Part shown: piece after piece, positions 1 to 9,585 of the stretch
Numbering within the stretch: position 1 is the stretch's first letter
Layout of the letters: every line of letters begins with the position of its first letter
Program-made: the position numbers and the translations under genes
The notes under the pieces: model-generated
Told to the model about the DNA's origin: nothing
What the model saw: only the letters and a program-made list of their open reading frames with translations
The model's database searches: none
NCBI GenBank assembly: GCA_031373665.1
Contig: JANMMZ010000037.1
Location: 4,264-68,263, forward strand
Origin: M3007 sp031373665
GTDB lineage: Bacteria > Bacteroidota > Bacteroidia > Chitinophagales > Saprospiraceae
Reading direction: 5' to 3'
DNA: 64,000 nucleotides

Positions 1-50
1 TGGACATTTTCATTTTAAATACATACACATTAATTAAACTAGCTATTCTC

Positions 51-1604
51 ATGCGTTTATTAAAACTTTTTACACTGTTACTTACCTTCTTGATTTATCA
101 AGAATCAGTAGCCCAACGCTATCTTAGCCCTGTATTCAGTCAGGCCAGCGCTACAACCGTTGTTTACGGAACCAACTTCACCGTACTGCCTTTGGTGTCT
201 GGTGGTCGCCCGGCAAAGCAGCCTTTAGTAGCCCGAGTTTATACACCCGCGGGTGATGTCGAGACGGGTCGTCCGCTTATCATTTACCTAAAAACAGGTA
301 ACTTCTTCCCATTCCCTGCCAATGGCTCCTGCGGTGGTACTATCTCTGACTCCAGCAATGTTGAATTTGCTACTCGTTTGGCTAAAATGGGTTATGTGGT
401 AGCCGTAGCTGACTACCGTGGTGGTTGGAATCCTACTGCCAATGATCCGGTCACTGGTGAGTTGACACGTCGTTTTACATTGATCAATGCTGCCTATCGC
501 GGTGTGCAAGATGTACGTACTTGTGTTCGTTTCTTCCGTAAAACAGTAGCAGAACAAGGAAATGCCTTTGGAATTGATCCAACCAAAATTATTGTTTGGG
601 GCCAGGGCACTGGAGGTTATTTGTCTATGGCAACAGCCTACCTAAATGATTTTGAAGAGATTTACAGCACTACAGATCCTAATAAATTTGTGATACCAAC
701 GCCTTTTGGACCATTCAGAATGGTACAAGAGAAGTATAATGGTGACTTGAACGGTAATCCGCCAACAGGCCAAGACTTTTGCTTTGTAGATGCTACCCTT
801 AGTGCTGTTTCTGGAGGTGCTTTCTTGGCAGGCGATACACTGTGTAAGCCTAACCATCTCGGGTATAGTTCAGAATTCCATTTGGCCGTAAATATGGGCG
901 GTGCTTTGGGTGATCTTACTTGGATGGACGCAGGCGAAATGCCCTTAATCTCTTACCATGTACTTTCTGATGCATTTGCTCCTTGTGGCACTAATATCCT
1001 ACAGGTTCCAATCCCTGGCGGTTCGCTGCCAGTTATGGAAGTATCAGGCTCTTGCGATGTGCAGACAAAGGCAGATCAGTTAGGCTTGAACAATGTATTT
1101 AACCAAATACCTGATTGGGCTGATCCGCTTCAACCATTTAGTGAAGTGAACCAAGTTGGCTTCTATGCATTTGGTAGTACACCAAATGGTACTAGTAGCC
1201 CATGGGAATGGACTATTAGCCCACCAGCACCCGCCAACTGTAACCTGAACGCTTCAGTAGCACGCTCTTATATTGATACGATTATTCGCTATTACGCGCC
1301 ACGCGCTTGCTTTGCATTGAATCTTCCTTGTAAGGATTTAATATTGGATACCAAAAACCTACCAGCCTACGAAGTAGGCTTGGAAGTAGCGCCAGTACCA
1401 ACGACCAATCAGTTGAATTTCAATGCAAAGGAAACCATCCGCGCCATATCTGTATATGACATAAGCGGTCGTATCGTGCGCACGATCAACAGTATTGATA
1501 GCAATACCTACACTTTGGATCGCCAAACTTTGGCAAACGGCCTTTACATAGCGGAAATCCGCTTTGATAAAGGAGCAGTACGTCGTAAAGTGATCTTTGA
1601 ATAA
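51..1604 (+). CDS. Secreted alpha/beta-hydrolase-fold protein with T9SS type A sorting domain
   Basis: A 517-residue exported protein. Residues 1-21 form a signal peptide ending in ESVA before Gln22. The middle resembles the alpha/beta hydrolase (carboxylesterase) fold: an RPLIIYL strand near 74-80, NGSCGG near 91-96, and an ADYR strand-turn near 120-123. The expected nucleophile elbow is WGQGTGGYLS at 183-192, with Gly186 where the catalytic Ser of a GxSxG motif should be, so esterase activity is doubtful. Roughly residues 435-517 form a type A sorting domain (APVPTTNQLNF, YDISGRIVR, ANGLYIAEI, RKVIFE), known in Bacteroidota to direct secretion through the type IX system and surface attachment. 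A strong terminator follows. A paralogue lies directly downstream with a nearly identical 3' end. The substrate or ligand is unknown. Confidence 0.85.
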   Translation: MRLLKLFTLLLTFLIYQESVAQRYLSPVFSQASATTVVYGTNFTVLPLVSGGRPAKQPLVARVYTPAGDVETGRPLIIYLKTGNFFPFPANGSCGGTISDSSNVEFATRLAKMGYVVAVADYRGGWNPTANDPVTGELTRRFTLINAAYRGVQDVRTCVRFFRKTVAEQGNAFGIDPTKIIVWGQGTGGYLSMATAYLNDFEEIYSTTDPNKFVIPTPFGPFRMVQEKYNGDLNGNPPTGQDFCFVDATLSAVSGGAFLAGDTLCKPNHLGYSSEFHLAVNMGGALGDLTWMDAGEMPLISYHVLSDAFAPCGTNILQVPIPGGSLPVMEVSGSCDVQTKADQLGLNNVFNQIPDWADPLQPFSEVNQVGFYAFGSTPNGTSSPWEWTISPPAPANCNLNASVARSYIDTIIRYYAPRACFALNLPCKDLILDTKNLPAYEVGLEVAPVPTTNQLNFNAKETIRAISVYDISGRIVRTINSIDSNTYTLDRQTLANGLYIAEIRFDKGAVRRKVIFE

Positions 1605-1633
1605 GGGAGTTATTCTTTAAATCATTATGCATT

Positions 1634-1675
1634 AAGGCATTGGATCAGCGTAGGCTGATTCAATGCCTTTTTTTA
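1634..1675 (+). terminator. Rho-independent terminator of the first secreted hydrolase-like gene
   Basis: A 16-bp stem (AAGGCATTGGATCAGC, 1634-1649, pairing with 1654-1669 through one G-T wobble) with loop GTAG, followed by a run of T to about 1674. The same hairpin recurs at 3423-3464 after the paralogue. Confidence 0.9.
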
Positions 1676-1740
1676 TTGACATTAAATTATATTTATTTTA
1701 TCATTATTGATATCTAATTCTATACAGGTCAACTATCCCC

Positions 1741-1748
1741 GATCTTTG
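1741..1748 (+). promoter_or_regulatory. Candidate -7 element of the second hydrolase-like gene
   Basis: GATCTTTG differs by one base from the Bacteroidota -7 consensus TAnnTTTG and lies about 100 nt before the ATG at 1848. No clear -33 box is seen. Confidence 0.35.
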
Positions 1749-1847
1749 TGTTGAAAAATTGATCAATTATTCAAAAGGATTTTGAATTTTAATAATCAAG
1801 ACATTCAACTATTAACTATTTTTTCATTACCAACCAACATGTTTATC

Positions 1848-3393
1848 ATGAAAAAACTCTTTCTCTTTAGCCTCCTTTTTGGTGTTTTTTGCATGACGGC
1901 TAACGCACAAGTGCGTTATCTTGACCCCATATTTAATCAGGTAAGTACTACAACGGCTGTTTATGGCACTAATTTCACGGTATTGCCTGTAGTGGCTGGT
2001 GGCCATACTGTAAATCAGTCTCTAATCACCAAGGTTTATACTCCAGTCGGAGATATTGAAACTAGCCGTCCATTGATCATTTACCTAAGAACAGGTAGTT
2101 TTTTGCCATTACCTGCCAATGGTTCTTGCGGTGGCACCCTAGACGATTCAAGCAATGTAGCGTTTGCTACACGCTTGGCCAAAATGGGCTATGTAGTGGC
2201 TGTTGCGGATTACCGTATTGGTTGGAATCCAAACATTAGTATTGAGCCGAATTTGGTACCTAGTTTTACGTTTATCAATGCTGTTTATCGTGGTATTCAG
2301 GATGTACGTACTTGTATTCGATACTTCCATAAGTCGGTAGCGGAGCAAGGCAACCCTTACGGTGTTGATCCAAGCAGAATCATCGTTTGGGGACAAGGTA
2401 CAGGTGGTTATTTGTCATTGGCAACGGCTTACCTAAATGACTTTGAAGAGATTTACAATACTACTGATCCTAATAAGTTTCTCATCCCAACTCCTTTTGG
2501 CCCATTTAGAATGGTACAAGAAAAATATAATGGTGACCTCAATGGTAATCCGCCAGTAGGTCAGGATTTTTGTTTTGTAGATTCTACCCTAAGTGTTCTC
2601 TCTGGAGGTGCTTTTATGGTAGGTGATACGCTTTGTAAGCCTAACCACGTTGGATACAGTTCAGAATTCCATTTGGCTGTAAATATGGGTGGTGCCTTGG
2701 GCGATAGTACTTGGATGGATGCTGGTGAAATGCCACTGATCTCATACCATGTACTTTCTGATGCCATTTTGCGAGACCAATGTACTGAATATTCCAATTC
2801 CAGGAGGCGCGTTGCCATTAATGGAAGTTTCAGGATCATGCGATATGCAGAAAAAAGCAGACCTATTGGGTTTGAGCGACGTATTTGATGAAATACCTGA
2901 TTGGGCCGATCCGCTTCAACCGTTTAGCGAAGTTAATCGCCCTGGTTTCTGCGCTTTTGGCAGCACTCCAAATGGAACTAGTAGCCCATGGGAATGGACA
3001 ATCAGTCCACCCGCTCCAGCGAACTGTAATCTTGATGCAGGTGTTGCTCGCTCTTACATTGATACCATCATTGCATACTATGCACCACGTGCTTGTTATG
3101 CCTTGAGCTTACAGAACTGTTTGCAACCACTTTATAACACTAAAAACCTACCAGCCTACGAAGTAGGCTTGGAAGTAGCGCCAGTACCAACGACCAATCA
3201 GTTGAATTTCAATGCGAAAGAAACCATTCGCGCCATATCTGTATATGACCTAAGCGGTCGTATTGTGCGCACGGTAAACAGTATTGATAGCAATACCTAC
3301 ACTTTAGATCGCCAAACTTTGGCAAGCGGCCTTTACATAGCGGAAATCCACTTTGATAAAGGAGCAGTACGTCGTAAAGTGATCTTTGAATAA
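1848..3393 (+). pseudogene. Frameshifted paralogue of the secreted hydrolase-like protein
   Basis: A tandem paralogue of the gene at 51-1604. I chose the ATG at 1848 because it opens a signal peptide (MKKLFLFSLLFG...ANA, cut before Gln21). The frame runs to about residue 306 (ISYHVLSDA) and then leaves homology, ending at 2888. Homology resumes in another frame (FCETNVLNIPIPGG onward) and continues through a full T9SS sorting domain to 3393. Removing one C from the CC at 2764-2765 restores a single frame of 514 residues, against 517 in the paralogue. The nucleophile position is again Gly (GQGTGG). The lesion is a single recent-looking insertion: either a true pseudogene, a phase-variable site (though CC is a poor slippage tract), or a sequencing error. 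Confidence 0.8.
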
Positions 3394-3422
3394 GGGAGTT
3401 ATTCTTTAAATCATTGTGCATT

Positions 3423-3464
3423 AAGGCATTGGATCAGCGTAGGCTGATTCAATGCCTTTTTTTA
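3423..3464 (+). terminator. Rho-independent terminator, copy of the one at 1634
   Basis: Same stem, GTAG loop and T-run as the hairpin at 1634-1675. It separates the hydrolase-like gene from the converging cation-efflux gene. Confidence 0.9.
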
Positions 3465-3475
3465 TTGATATATTT

Positions 3476-4405
3476 TTACCTTACTAAATCAGGTTCTACA
3501 AATAACCACCGTATCTCTGGGCATTCTGCCTTTAGCCTACTTTCAAAATCATTGATCAATTGGCTTACTTCCACCGCAGTGAGTTGGGGCTTACAGGATA
3601 TTTTGATACAAGCCATCACCTCTCCAGGGCCTTGTTGTACCGTGATGCAATTCAACATTTTTTCAATATTTGGGTGCTCAATCGCAATTTTTGCGGCGGT
3701 ATTTGAAACACGTGGATCGGCACTTTCGCCAATGAGTAGCGATTTTACCTCCACCGCCAAAAATACAGCTACAGCGATCAATACTACACCGATAGCCAAA
3801 GATCCAATGGCATCATAACGCCCATCGCCTGTATAGTATGCAGTCAAAAGCGCAATCAAGGCGAGCACTAAACCAATTACGGCGGCAGTATTTTCACCAA
3901 AAATAACGACGAGATCACTGTCTTTAGTTTCACGGAGGTATCGAAAAAATCGGGTATTCACCCGACGTTTGTTCATTTCTACGATATTAGAATACATCGC
4001 ATAACTCTCTAAAAGTATGGAAAACAACAAAACGCCTACACCCCACTGTATGTTCTGAACGGGCTCGGGGTGTGTATAACTATGAAGGCCTACATAAATG
4101 GACAACATGCCACCAATGGTAAATAACAGCATGGCCACCATGAACGACCAAAACTACACCGCCCGACCATAACCCAATGGGTGTTTCTGGTCGGGTGGTC
4201 GCTGTGCCTGCTTTACGCCCCGATATAGCAATGCCTGATTGGAACAATCCGCAAAGGAGTGGATGGTTTCGGCCAGCATAGATCCCGATTTGGTCATAAA
4301 GGCAGCAAATGCCTTACAGACCGTAATCAGTAGATTGACGATCAAACTTTGAATAATATGGCCTGTATCGTGGCTGTGGTTTTTGGTTGTATTGTCTTTG
4401 CTCAT
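3476..4405 (-). pseudogene. Cation diffusion facilitator interrupted by an in-frame TAG
   Basis: Two consecutive reading frames in the same phase are separated by one amber codon at 4154-4156. The upstream part (83 residues) has a His-containing N-terminus, a first membrane span, the metal-binding HxxxD motif of TM2 (HSFAD) and HPLGYGRAV. After TAG the frame continues FWSFMVAMLLFTIGG, as expected for the usual AVYFWSF of CDF (ZnT9-like) transporters, so TAC or TAT (Tyr) has become TAG. The downstream part holds the remaining spans and the cytoplasmic C-terminal domain. Total length is about 309 residues, normal for this family of proton-coupled Zn/Fe/Co exporters. Either it is a nonsense pseudogene, the base is a sequencing error, or a truncated protein restarts at Met 4141. 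TAG is an ordinary stop elsewhere in the window (for example at 32561 and 47536). It has its own promoter at 4429-4436. Confidence 0.8.
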
Positions 4406-4428
4406 GAGTTGAAATTTCGTTTCAGGAG

Positions 4429-4436
4429 CAAAGGTA
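4429..4436 (-). promoter_or_regulatory. -7 element upstream of the cation-efflux gene
   Basis: On the minus strand TACCTTTG matches the Bacteroidota -7 consensus perfectly, 24 nt before the start codon. The broken transporter gene therefore keeps a promoter. Confidence 0.55.
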
Positions 4437-4457
4437 TGAAACTCATGAATACTGTTC

Positions 4458-6842
4458 TTAAAACTCGACTTTATAAAACAAAATCGGAATCAATGGAGTT
4501 TGATAGGCCGTTGTCACATCGAAAGTGCTGGGGTCGTAATAACGGCCAAATATGTTTTTGCGGTTAGTGGCGTTCTGGAGGTCAATGCCAAAAGTAGTGG
4601 TCAGGTGGTCATAATTGCGCTTGATGCGAAAGCCTAAGTCTAAGCGGAAATAGGCAGGCAATTGGGTTTCAAAAGCACGGTTTTCATCCCTTACAGTATA
4701 GCCTTTTTCACGGGAAGCGGCGAGGTCAAGGGGTGATTCGCGGAGTCCACCAATATGCGTAAATTTCATGTTCAGGCCAATACTGCGGTTTTTATGTTTT
4801 TTGTTCCAACCCCATTCTTTACCAGCGGTAAAGGTATTGGCGTAGTTGCCATTGAAACGAGTATCGCGCCAAACGCCATCGCTACCGCGATATTTTGATT
4901 CATATACCGCCGCCGATAGGAGGCAATAAAACCCACGGGTTAAAAATTTTTCAACGGTCAATTCTATGCCGTAATTCCTTCCAGCACCTTTGTTTTCAAG
5001 CCTGCGGGTTTCAAAACCTTCTGTATGATTTAGCATAGAGTATGAATCGGCCTCTTCTACACTCACGGGTACATCAAACATTGATTGAAAATAGGTCTCT
5101 GTTTTGACGTGCCAGTTATTCACCATGGTATGATCGTAAGAGAGTACCAAATGTTGGGCTTTGATCAAGTCTAGGTTTTGGTTGGGCATATTGGTGCTGG
5201 TTTCCGATTGGGCAAAGTAAATACCCAAAGGTTGTACTTGCGAGTGCAAGCCATAGCCGAGGCTCAGAGCGTTGCGTTCGGTAAATGCATATTTTACAGA
5301 TGCCCGTGGCTCTATAGAATAACTATTGTTGAGCAATAGCCACAAACCATGCGCTCCGATATTAAGGGTCAGTTTTTCAGAAGGACGGTACTGCCATTGG
5401 GCAAAAGCATTGACGGTATTGGTCAGTCCTTTGGTCTTTACTTTTTGTTCGATGGCTTCGTTTTCAGGATTCCAATCAGCCTGTGTAAAATTAAAATCGT
5501 TAAAAGTAACATAAGCACCCGTGCGGATAAAATGGCGAGTATTAAACTTGTGGTTGAGCACTGATGATAGGGTGTAGCGCAATTGCGTATGCCGCTGATC
5601 GAATTGTTTTAACTCCATATAATTGGGCTGAAATTGGGTTTGTTCATAGCCATTTTCAGTGACCGAGGCGGCCAATACCGTTTTCAGGAAGGTTTGGTTC
5701 CATGCTTTGCTATGCGATAAACCCACAACGCCAGTATGCGCCAAAAAATTGAAAGAATATTGTTTATTCAAATCGGTTTTCCATGCCACAGAATCTTTTT
5801 CCCCTCCTTGATTTTGATTGCTCAAGCCGCCCATACCAAACAAAGAAAAAGTGCCGATCTTACCAGCGGTCATAAAGGTATTGAAGGATAGGTCTTGAAA
5901 ATTAGTGGTAGCATCGCCTATCTCAACACCTACCTTAGAGAGTAACGACAGGGTAGAATATCGGTAATTGACTAAAAAAGATCCTTTTTGACGACCCATT
6001 TTCATGGGGCCTTCCATCGCAGCATCTAGGCCTAATACCCCTGCTTGAAAAGTATATTCACGTTTGTCTTGGTTGCCTTTTCGGAGTTTCAAGTCAAATA
6101 CCCCAGAGAGGGCATTCCCATATTCGGAAGCGAAAGCCCCGGTCATAAAATCAGAATTGCTCAACACTTGAGCGCTCAAAAGGGAGATCCCCCCGCCCGA
6201 AGTGCCCACATTGGTAAAGTGATTGGGGGCAGGTATATCTATGCCTTCCATACGCCAGAGCAAGCCATTGGGTGCGTTGCCGCGTATCACGATAGTATTA
6301 TTGCCATCATTGCCCATCACCACTCCGGCATATGACGATGCCATGCGTGCCGGATCATTGACGGCGGCCGCAAACCGCTGGGTTTCTTCCACTGAGAAAG
6401 TACGGGCACTCACTACGGCCAGTTGATTGAGGGATTTTTCCTTCTCCACTTTGGCTGTGATCACGACCTCTTTGGCACTGATTAGGTCTTCATCCATGTC
6501 AATGGTGAGATCTACTTCTTTCCCTGAATTGACTGTAATATTATTTAAAACGGCTTCTTTATAGCCCAAATAGGTAACTCGTAGTGCTATTTTGCCGACA
6601 GGGGCATTGGCAATACGGAATTGTCCATCCACATCAGTGACGGCACCAAGCATGACACTTGATGCCGCCCCATCTTTGGATATCATTTGGACGGTAGCAC
6701 CTATCAAAGGTGTTTTAACCGCCTTGTCTAGCACTGTCCCTTTAATAGTTTGGGTCAGTTTTGTGGATTGTCCCTGCGCATAAATAGGGAAAAGCATGGC
6801 TAGGCTTGCGAGTAACGCAAGCAATAATTGAAATAATCGCAT
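4458..6842 (-). CDS. TonB-dependent receptor with CarboxypepD_reg-like N-domain
   Basis: A 794-residue outer-membrane protein. A signal peptide (about 1-22, ending IYA) is followed by a CarboxypepD_reg-like beta-sandwich (about 30-115; GTVLDKAVKTPLIGATV, GAVTDVDGQFRI), a plug domain (about 150-255; NDPARMASSYAGV, ASEYGNALSGVFDLKLRKGN) and a C-terminal 22-strand-type barrel ending in KVEF with a terminal aromatic. Such receptors import large or scarce ligands using TonB/ExbBD energy. No SusD partner is next to it, so it is not a SusCD locus and the substrate cannot be named. The neighbour upstream (7057-9498) is a clear paralogue. The cation-efflux gene lies 52 bases downstream, which hints at metal handling but does not prove it. 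Confidence 0.85.
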   Translation of the reverse strand: MRLFQLLLALLASLAMLFPIYAQGQSTKLTQTIKGTVLDKAVKTPLIGATVQMISKDGAASSVMLGAVTDVDGQFRIANAPVGKIALRVTYLGYKEAVLNNITVNSGKEVDLTIDMDEDLISAKEVVITAKVEKEKSLNQLAVVSARTFSVEETQRFAAAVNDPARMASSYAGVVMGNDGNNTIVIRGNAPNGLLWRMEGIDIPAPNHFTNVGTSGGGISLLSAQVLSNSDFMTGAFASEYGNALSGVFDLKLRKGNQDKREYTFQAGVLGLDAAMEGPMKMGRQKGSFLVNYRYSTLSLLSKVGVEIGDATTNFQDLSFNTFMTAGKIGTFSLFGMGGLSNQNQGGEKDSVAWKTDLNKQYSFNFLAHTGVVGLSHSKAWNQTFLKTVLAASVTENGYEQTQFQPNYMELKQFDQRHTQLRYTLSSVLNHKFNTRHFIRTGAYVTFNDFNFTQADWNPENEAIEQKVKTKGLTNTVNAFAQWQYRPSEKLTLNIGAHGLWLLLNNSYSIEPRASVKYAFTERNALSLGYGLHSQVQPLGIYFAQSETSTNMPNQNLDLIKAQHLVLSYDHTMVNNWHVKTETYFQSMFDVPVSVEEADSYSMLNHTEGFETRRLENKGAGRNYGIELTVEKFLTRGFYCLLSAAVYESKYRGSDGVWRDTRFNGNYANTFTAGKEWGWNKKHKNRSIGLNMKFTHIGGLRESPLDLAASREKGYTVRDENRAFETQLPAYFRLDLGFRIKRNYDHLTTTFGIDLQNATNRKNIFGRYYDPSTFDVTTAYQTPLIPILFYKVEF

Positions 6843-6949
6843 TGTGAAATTGATTTACAGTTATAAATGCAGTTTGTGTTTACTGCGCTGTTTCATCTTA
6901 GACACGCCGCGCTAATTTTACCCTGACTGCATTAAAAAATATATAATCA

Positions 6950-7050
6950 ATTCCTCCCGCTTCCCTAAAATCCCCTCCGTGTCCTCTAAACCTCACCCCG
7001 GCCCTCTCCGTGTAGTCTCCGTTCCTCCGCTCCTTTGTGGTGAAGCCCAT
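6950..7050. repeat. Degenerate CCTCCGTG-type intergenic repeat
   Basis: Between the two receptor genes lie imperfect iterations of CCTCCGTG, CTCCGTGTAG and TCTCCGTTCC, ending in CTTTGTGGTGAA. The opposite strand reads TTCACCACAAAGG followed by ACGGAG units. This resembles the low-complexity TTCACCACAGAGGCACAGAG-type sequence seen between genes in many environmental bacteria. That comparison is from memory. Confidence 0.5.
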
Positions 7051-7056
7051 CGCATC

Positions 7057-9498
7057 CTAAAAATAAACCCGATACATCAAATTAGGAAAGAACCCAAATT
7101 GAGTCATATGCCCGATTTTGTTCGGTTCGCTTTCGTCATAAAATTCGGTTATTTTACCCTTATTGTGGGTAATATTATCAATATTGAGGAATAACTCATG
7201 GGTCGCACGGCGTTTGTTCCACTTATAACTAGCAGATATAAGTATTTGGTAGGGGTTTTCGATACTTGACTCGAAGGCTTTTTCGTAATCCCAATAGCGA
7301 TTTTTGGCGGGATCTACTGCTAGGTTTCCTTGTGCATCACGCAGCAATGGAATTATTTTTCTGCCGCCGCCAAAGAATGCTTTGGCATTCAATCCAAGGG
7401 TTTGGTTGTGTTTTTTTCCGAGGCCAACAAATTCTTTGCCACATAGGATATTCACCAGATACTTACCATTGAAAGGCGTATTGCGTTCCACCCCATCAAG
7501 TGCGGTGTATTTTGACTCATACAGTGAAGCATTGATCAAAAAATAATAATGGTTGCTGAAAAATTTTTCGAGTGTAAACTCTACGCCGTAGTTTTTGCCA
7601 GTACCTTTGTTGACCAAATCTACATAGCGAAAATCCAAGCCCTCGATAATGGTCGAAAAATAACTGGTGTCCAAATTTTCGACGGGCAAGTCATAGAGAT
7701 TTTGATAATATGCTTCCACTTTAGCCCTTAGGTTTTTGCCCAATCGTTGTTCAAAACCCACGACAAAATGATCGGCTTTTAGCAAATCAAGGTCTCGATT
7801 AGGCTCTGTAATACGACCATCTGGCTGTTGCACTTTTGCAAAATAGTGGTGTATGCTCTCCATATTGCTGTGTTTTCCATAACCTAAGTGAATGGCGGAG
7901 GATGGCGTTGCCTTCCACTCCACGGCTAGGCGCGGTTCGAGGGTGGATTTTGAGTTGAGCAGTACATTCATATTGTGTACGCCCGTCACAAACGAGAGAT
8001 TTTCGTTTGCGCGGTATCTCCAACTGGCAAAATTGCGGACAGTACTGACATTTTCCTTAAAATCAAGGACTACAAACCGCTGATTGGCATCGCCTTGAAA
8101 CTGACTTTGATTGAAGTCATAATCAAACAAGGTATATTTTGTACCAATTTGAATTTTGTGTCGAGCATTGAACTTGTGGTTGTAAGTCATGGATCCCCGA
8201 TACGTTGGTTTTTTCAATTGACCCTGAAAACTCAATCGTCTATTGAGCACAGAATCGCGTAGAAATTCGCCGTCGTTTCCATATATTTTTTTGATCCCTG
8301 CCTCAAAAATATCATCATCAATGCCCTCGCTGGAGTACGTCAGGGTGGTATTAAGGAAACTATTGTTGGTTATATTAATGGTGTGTTTAAGCCCTGTATT
8401 GAGCAGATGTGTCTTTTTATCAAAATCATTCCTGATTTCTGTGCGTGATGCATTGGTGCCGGGTATCACCCAAATGGCTGGGGTTACGTCTTCAAAACTG
8501 AAACTACTCAAGCCTCCTAAGCCAAACACTGAAAAAACGCCTGCGTTTCGGGTTGGAAATACCATTTTAAATGTAGCATCTTGAAATTTCAATATGCCAC
8601 CGAGGTCGCCCAGCAACCCAAGTTGGGTGAGCAAACCCGCTGTAGAGTAGCGATAATTTAACAAAAAAGAACCGCCGTACCCTTTTTTGAAAGGGCCTTC
8701 TAAAGTCAATTCAGTACCTAGGAGTCCCAAACCGAAAACAGATTCAAATTTTTCATTGTTGCCCGTGCGCAATTTTACATCATATACACCCGACAGTACA
8801 TCGCCGTATTCGGGGGAAAAAGCACCTGTGTAGAAATCGGAAGTGGCCATGACATTGTTGTTCAGAGTACTAACCGAACCGCCCACCGCACTTTGGTCGC
8901 CAAAGTGGTTGGGGTTGGTGATTTGTTCACCTTCGAGCCGCCACTGGACATACTTGGGCGAGTTACCACGCACGATAATGTCATTGCTGCCATCTTGAGT
9001 ACTGGTGATACCCGCAAAATTGGAAAGTATCCGTGAAGGATCATTGAATCCGCCTGCGTAACGGTTGGTTTCTTCTGGCGATATGGAGCGGGCTGCGATC
9101 AGAGCCATTTCATTGATCGCTTCCCCTTTATTGCGCGAAGCCGTGATGGCTACTTCACTCATTTTGAAGGTGGACTCCTGCATTTGAAGGCTTAAAACGA
9201 CCTCTTTTCCAGAATTCACTACTATATTAGGGATGTTCTGACCCTCGTAACCAAGGTAACTGAGTTGTAACGTGACCCTTCCAATAGGCACTTTCGATAT
9301 ACTAAAGTTTCCTTGGTCATCTGTCACAGCACCCATTTTGGGGTCAGTGCTGGTGATGACCACTTGCGCCCCGACGAGGGGCAATTTACTATCAGCATCA
9401 AGGACAGTGCCCCTGACGGTTTGAGTAAGTTGTTGGCCTATGGCTAGCGTGAAAGAGGTGAGCAATAATAAAAAAGTGAAAGCAAATTTTTGTGTCAT
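7057..9498 (-). CDS. TonB-dependent receptor, paralogue of the downstream receptor
   Basis: An 813-residue outer-membrane receptor. Signal peptide 1-21 (ending LAIG before QQ) is followed by a CarboxypepD_reg-like domain (GTVLDADSKLPLVGAQV, GAVTDDQGNFSISKVPIG), a plug domain (NDPSRILSNFAGI, SPEYGDVLSGVYDVKLRTGNNEK) and a long barrel ending in YRVYF. Organisation and motifs match the 794-residue receptor downstream, so the two arose by duplication. The second differs enough in the barrel that the ligands may differ. A GACCTTTG -7-like box lies at 9525-9532. No TonB, ExbB or SusD gene is nearby. Confidence 0.85.
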   Translation of the reverse strand: MTQKFAFTFLLLLTSFTLAIGQQLTQTVRGTVLDADSKLPLVGAQVVITSTDPKMGAVTDDQGNFSISKVPIGRVTLQLSYLGYEGQNIPNIVVNSGKEVVLSLQMQESTFKMSEVAITASRNKGEAINEMALIAARSISPEETNRYAGGFNDPSRILSNFAGITSTQDGSNDIIVRGNSPKYVQWRLEGEQITNPNHFGDQSAVGGSVSTLNNNVMATSDFYTGAFSPEYGDVLSGVYDVKLRTGNNEKFESVFGLGLLGTELTLEGPFKKGYGGSFLLNYRYSTAGLLTQLGLLGDLGGILKFQDATFKMVFPTRNAGVFSVFGLGGLSSFSFEDVTPAIWVIPGTNASRTEIRNDFDKKTHLLNTGLKHTINITNNSFLNTTLTYSSEGIDDDIFEAGIKKIYGNDGEFLRDSVLNRRLSFQGQLKKPTYRGSMTYNHKFNARHKIQIGTKYTLFDYDFNQSQFQGDANQRFVVLDFKENVSTVRNFASWRYRANENLSFVTGVHNMNVLLNSKSTLEPRLAVEWKATPSSAIHLGYGKHSNMESIHHYFAKVQQPDGRITEPNRDLDLLKADHFVVGFEQRLGKNLRAKVEAYYQNLYDLPVENLDTSYFSTIIEGLDFRYVDLVNKGTGKNYGVEFTLEKFFSNHYYFLINASLYESKYTALDGVERNTPFNGKYLVNILCGKEFVGLGKKHNQTLGLNAKAFFGGGRKIIPLLRDAQGNLAVDPAKNRYWDYEKAFESSIENPYQILISASYKWNKRRATHELFLNIDNITHNKGKITEFYDESEPNKIGHMTQFGFFPNLMYRVYF

Positions 9499-9524
9499 AA
9501 AATGTGTATTTAGTTAATTCGGGG

Positions 9525-9532
9525 CAAAGGTC
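9525..9532 (-). promoter_or_regulatory. Candidate -7 element of the TonB receptor gene
   Basis: GACCTTTG on the minus strand is one base from TAnnTTTG and is placed 27 nt before the start codon at 9498. Confidence 0.4.
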
Positions 9533-9585
9533 AGGGCAGGATATTTCCGATTCATTGACTTTGGGTAAGAAGCGGGTTAGACCAC

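Noticed and set aside
3414..3818. 134-codon plus-strand open frame
   Set aside because: Lies wholly antisense to the cation-efflux gene, which has clear family motifs; no homology of its own.
4154..4156. Programmed amber readthrough (for example pyrrolysine) in the cation-efflux gene
   Set aside because: TAG ends several intact genes here (32561, 47536, 56674), so it is an ordinary stop; mutation or error is the simpler reading.
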